This document shows positions 31,905 through 33,882 of a stretch of 33,882 nt of DNA, one piece after another. Every line of letters begins with the position of its first letter. Position 1 is the first letter of the stretch. The stretch is from Spirosomataceae bacterium (lineage in GTDB: Bacteria; Bacteroidota; Bacteroidia; Cytophagales; Spirosomataceae): contig JALOLV010000010.1 of assembly GCA_025455785.1 (NCBI GenBank), forward strand, positions 1 to 33,882, given 5' to 3'. The notes under the pieces were generated by a model. The model had not been told where the DNA came from. It worked only from the letters and a program-made list of their open reading frames with translations, and did no database searches. The position numbers and the translations under genes were made by a program.

Positions 31905-33086
31905 ATGATACACACAATGCGTTGGTTCGGGCCAAATGACCCAGTCTCGTTGATGGACATTCGACAAGCTGGATGTACGGGCATTGTAACGGCACTGCAT
32001 CAAATTCCGGTTGGGGAGGTTTGGAATGTAGAAGCCATCAAAGAGCGAATAGATAGTATAGAAAAAGACAACGACCGATACTCTGAACTTAAATGGTTGG
32101 TCGTTGAGAGTTTACCTGTGCATGAGGACATCAAAAAAGGTTTACCCTCAAGAGAACATTTCATTGAAAACTATAAAACTTCGTTAAAAAATCTTGCGAA
32201 GTGCGGCATAAAAACGGTTTGTTACAACTTTATGCCTGTTCTTGATTGGTCAAGAACCAATCTAAACTTTGAAATGCCCGATGGCTCGAAGGCTCTACGT
32301 TTTGTTTGGGAAGACTTTGCGGTGTTTGATTTATGTATTCTAAAAAGGCCCAATGCTGAAAAAGACTATGAAGAGAATGTGATTGAAGCAGCAAAGAACA
32401 AGTTTGATAGAATGTCCGAAATTGAAATAAAAACCCTAAAAGACACCGCACTTTTGGGATTACCGGGTTCTGAAGAGGCTTTTGATTTGAATACTTTTCA
32501 AAGTTTATTAGATAACTACAATGAAATCGGAGACAGAGAATTAAGGGAGAATTTGTACTATTTCATTAAACAAGTCGCTCCTGTTGCCCAAGAGTTGGGT
32601 ATAAATTTATGTATTCATCCCGACGACCCACCCAAACCATTGTTAGGATTGCCACGTGTGGTTAGCACCGAAAATGATTTGGTTCAACTCATGAGTGCAT
32701 ACGATAATCCAGCAAACGGAATCACTTATTGTACTGGCTCTCTGGGGGTTCGTGAAGACAACAATTTGCCTCAAATTATTCGTAGATTCGGTAATAGGAT
32801 TCACTTTATTCACCTAAGAGCAACCAAAAGAGAAGAAAATCCTCGTAATTTTCATGAAGCCGACCACTTGACTGGCGATGTTGATATGTATTCGGTAGTC
32901 AAGGAGATAGTTATTGAAGAAAGAAGAAGTGGTCGAAGTATCCCGATGCGACCCGACCATGGGCACCAAATGCTCGATGATTTGAATAAAAAAACGTATC
33001 CCGGCTACTCTGCTATCGGGCGTTTACGTGGGTTAGCAGAACTAAGAGGATTAGAATTGGGGATTTTGCGGTCTATGGATGAGTGA
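31905..33086 (+). CDS. uxuA: Mannonate dehydratase
   Basis: The 393-residue cytoplasmic enzyme dehydrates D-mannonate to 2-keto-3-deoxygluconate in glucuronate breakdown. TMRWFGPNDPVSL opens the TIM-barrel, and CIHPDDPP, GITYCTGSLGVR, FIHLRA and MRPDHGHQ carry the metal- and substrate-binding residues of the UxuA family. Length is typical. It begins 1 base after the third oxidoreductase. The dehydrogenase gene 58 bases downstream may be the partner that forms mannonate from fructuronate. uxaC, kdgK and kdgA are not in the window. Confidence 0.95.
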   Translation: MIHTMRWFGPNDPVSLMDIRQAGCTGIVTALHQIPVGEVWNVEAIKERIDSIEKDNDRYSELKWLVVESLPVHEDIKKGLPSREHFIENYKTSLKNLAKCGIKTVCYNFMPVLDWSRTNLNFEMPDGSKALRFVWEDFAVFDLCILKRPNAEKDYEENVIEAAKNKFDRMSEIEIKTLKDTALLGLPGSEEAFDLNTFQSLLDNYNEIGDRELRENLYYFIKQVAPVAQELGINLCIHPDDPPKPLLGLPRVVSTENDLVQLMSAYDNPANGITYCTGSLGVREDNNLPQIIRRFGNRIHFIHLRATKREENPRNFHEADHLTGDVDMYSVVKEIVIEERRSGRSIPMRPDHGHQMLDDLNKKTYPGYSAIGRLRGLAELRGLELGILRSMDE

Positions 33087-33144
33087 TTGAATATTAATAA
33101 ATACATTTAATTTTAAGTCTTAATGTTAAAGAAAATCCCCAAAA

Positions 33145-33882
33145 ATGAATATTGAAAACGTAAATGTAAAATATCCGAATATTTTTTCATTAGAAGGCAA
33201 AATTGCTTTGATTACAGGCGGCGGAAGCGGTATTGGTTACGAAATAGCCCAATGTATGCAAATGGCTGGTGCAAAAGTCATTATTACGGGTCGTAGAGAG
33301 TTTGCTTTGCAAGAAGCAACCCAAAGTTTGGGTGATAATGTGCATTACATTGTCAATGATGTTACAGACTTGCCTAAGCTCGAAGGTTTGGTTGAGCAAG
33401 TAGAATCGACACACGGGCCGATAGATATTTTGGTAAATAATGCTGGAATCAACATGAAAAAGCCAGCCATTGATGTTACAGACGAAGAGTTTGATAGAAT
33501 CGTTCATACCAATCTTAACTCGGTTTTTGCATTGACAAGAGCTTGCGGAAAAAGAATGCTCGAACGAAAAAATGGTTCAATTATCATGATTTCGTCAATG
33601 GCGGCTTATTATGGAATCGACCGTGTTGTAGCTTACGCAGCTTCTAAATCGGGGGTTGAAGGAATGGTAAAAGTTTTAGCTTCTGAATTTTCAAGATTCA
33701 ATGTAAGAGTAAACGCCATTGCTCCCGGATTCATCGAAACCAATATGATGAAAACAGCTATGAGCAGCGACCCAGACCGTATAAATAAAGCCCTCGGACG
33801 AACACCAATGGCTAAATTTGGAAAACCACAAGACATTGGTTGGGCTGCCGTATTTTTAGCTTCAGAAGCTGCAGGATATATT
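33145..33882 (+). CDS. SDR-family dehydrogenase, cut by the window edge
   Basis: The first 246 residues of a short-chain dehydrogenase are present; the reading frame is open to the last base. The cofactor motif TGGGSGIG is at 24-31, NNAG at 98-101, the catalytic Ser at about 151 (MISSM) and Tyr164/Lys168 in YAASK. The likely substrate is a sugar acid: beside uxuA, an SDR often serves as D-mannonate oxidoreductase or a gluconate-5-dehydrogenase-like enzyme. That is inferred from the neighbour. Only about 15 residues are missing if the family length holds. Confidence 0.9.
   Translation, partial: MNIENVNVKYPNIFSLEGKIALITGGGSGIGYEIAQCMQMAGAKVIITGRREFALQEATQSLGDNVHYIVNDVTDLPKLEGLVEQVESTHGPIDILVNNAGINMKKPAIDVTDEEFDRIVHTNLNSVFALTRACGKRMLERKNGSIIMISSMAAYYGIDRVVAYAASKSGVEGMVKVLASEFSRFNVRVNAIAPGFIETNMMKTAMSSDPDRINKALGRTPMAKFGKPQDIGWAAVFLASEAAGYI

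Overview
The window looks like ordinary chromosome of a low-GC member of the Bacteroidota, most likely the order Cytophagales (an Emticicia- or Leadbetterella-like bacterium; the genus is a guess). Reasons: many upstream regions carry the Bacteroidota promoter pattern TTTG-N17-21-TAnnTTTG, starts lack Shine-Dalgarno sequences, and several families are typical of the phylum (FecR with a DUF4974-like end, DUF2807 lipoprotein, DUF3109, paired ECF sigma/anti-sigma genes, DUF6807, exported Gfo/Idh/MocA oxidoreductases).

Layout. 1-643: the 3' end of ribF and two small membrane-protein genes. 640-4451 (minus): clpP, then parE followed by the bifunctional pheA. 4689-5745 (plus): an XRE regulator and a secreted CAP-domain protein. 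5800-8472: a DUF2807 lipoprotein divergent from an ECF sigma/FecR pair that has no TonB receptor beside it. 8584-9687: ychF. 9741-13151 (minus): O-methyltransferase, LysM-type lytic transglycosylase and DUF3109, probably one operon. 13296-15010 (minus): a Nudix hydrolase and an M48 lipoprotein protease. 15192-18262 (plus): FAH-family protein, M23 peptidase and peroxiredoxin, the last two sharing 77 bases in different frames. 18327-20194: a split transketolase. 20237-22078: a second ECF sigma factor with a putative membrane anti-sigma factor and a Spy-like periplasmic protein. 22150-22983 (minus): an isolated tyrosine recombinase. 23103-24901: a sodium:solute symporter and a DUF1801 protein. 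25028-25378: a tRNA cluster (Ser-GCT, two identical Pro-TGG) with promoter and terminator. 25389-33882: a LacI regulator divergent from a carbohydrate operon of three exported Gfo/Idh/MocA proteins, DUF6807, mannonate dehydratase (uxuA) and an SDR dehydrogenase cut by the window edge.

The parts most worth a second look are: (1) the LacI/sugar-acid locus, with two matching LacI-type operators and three different exported oxidoreductases; (2) a structured intergenic repeat present twice in opposite orientations (7346-7438 and 26642-26772), one copy inside that locus's leader; (3) the M23/peroxiredoxin out-of-frame overlap, which encodes a very basic tail; (4) the second sigma locus, where a strong hairpin ends 5 bases before the sigma start codon and the putative anti-sigma carries four copies of a YF-containing motif. 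No CRISPR array, rRNA, insertion sequence or prophage is seen.
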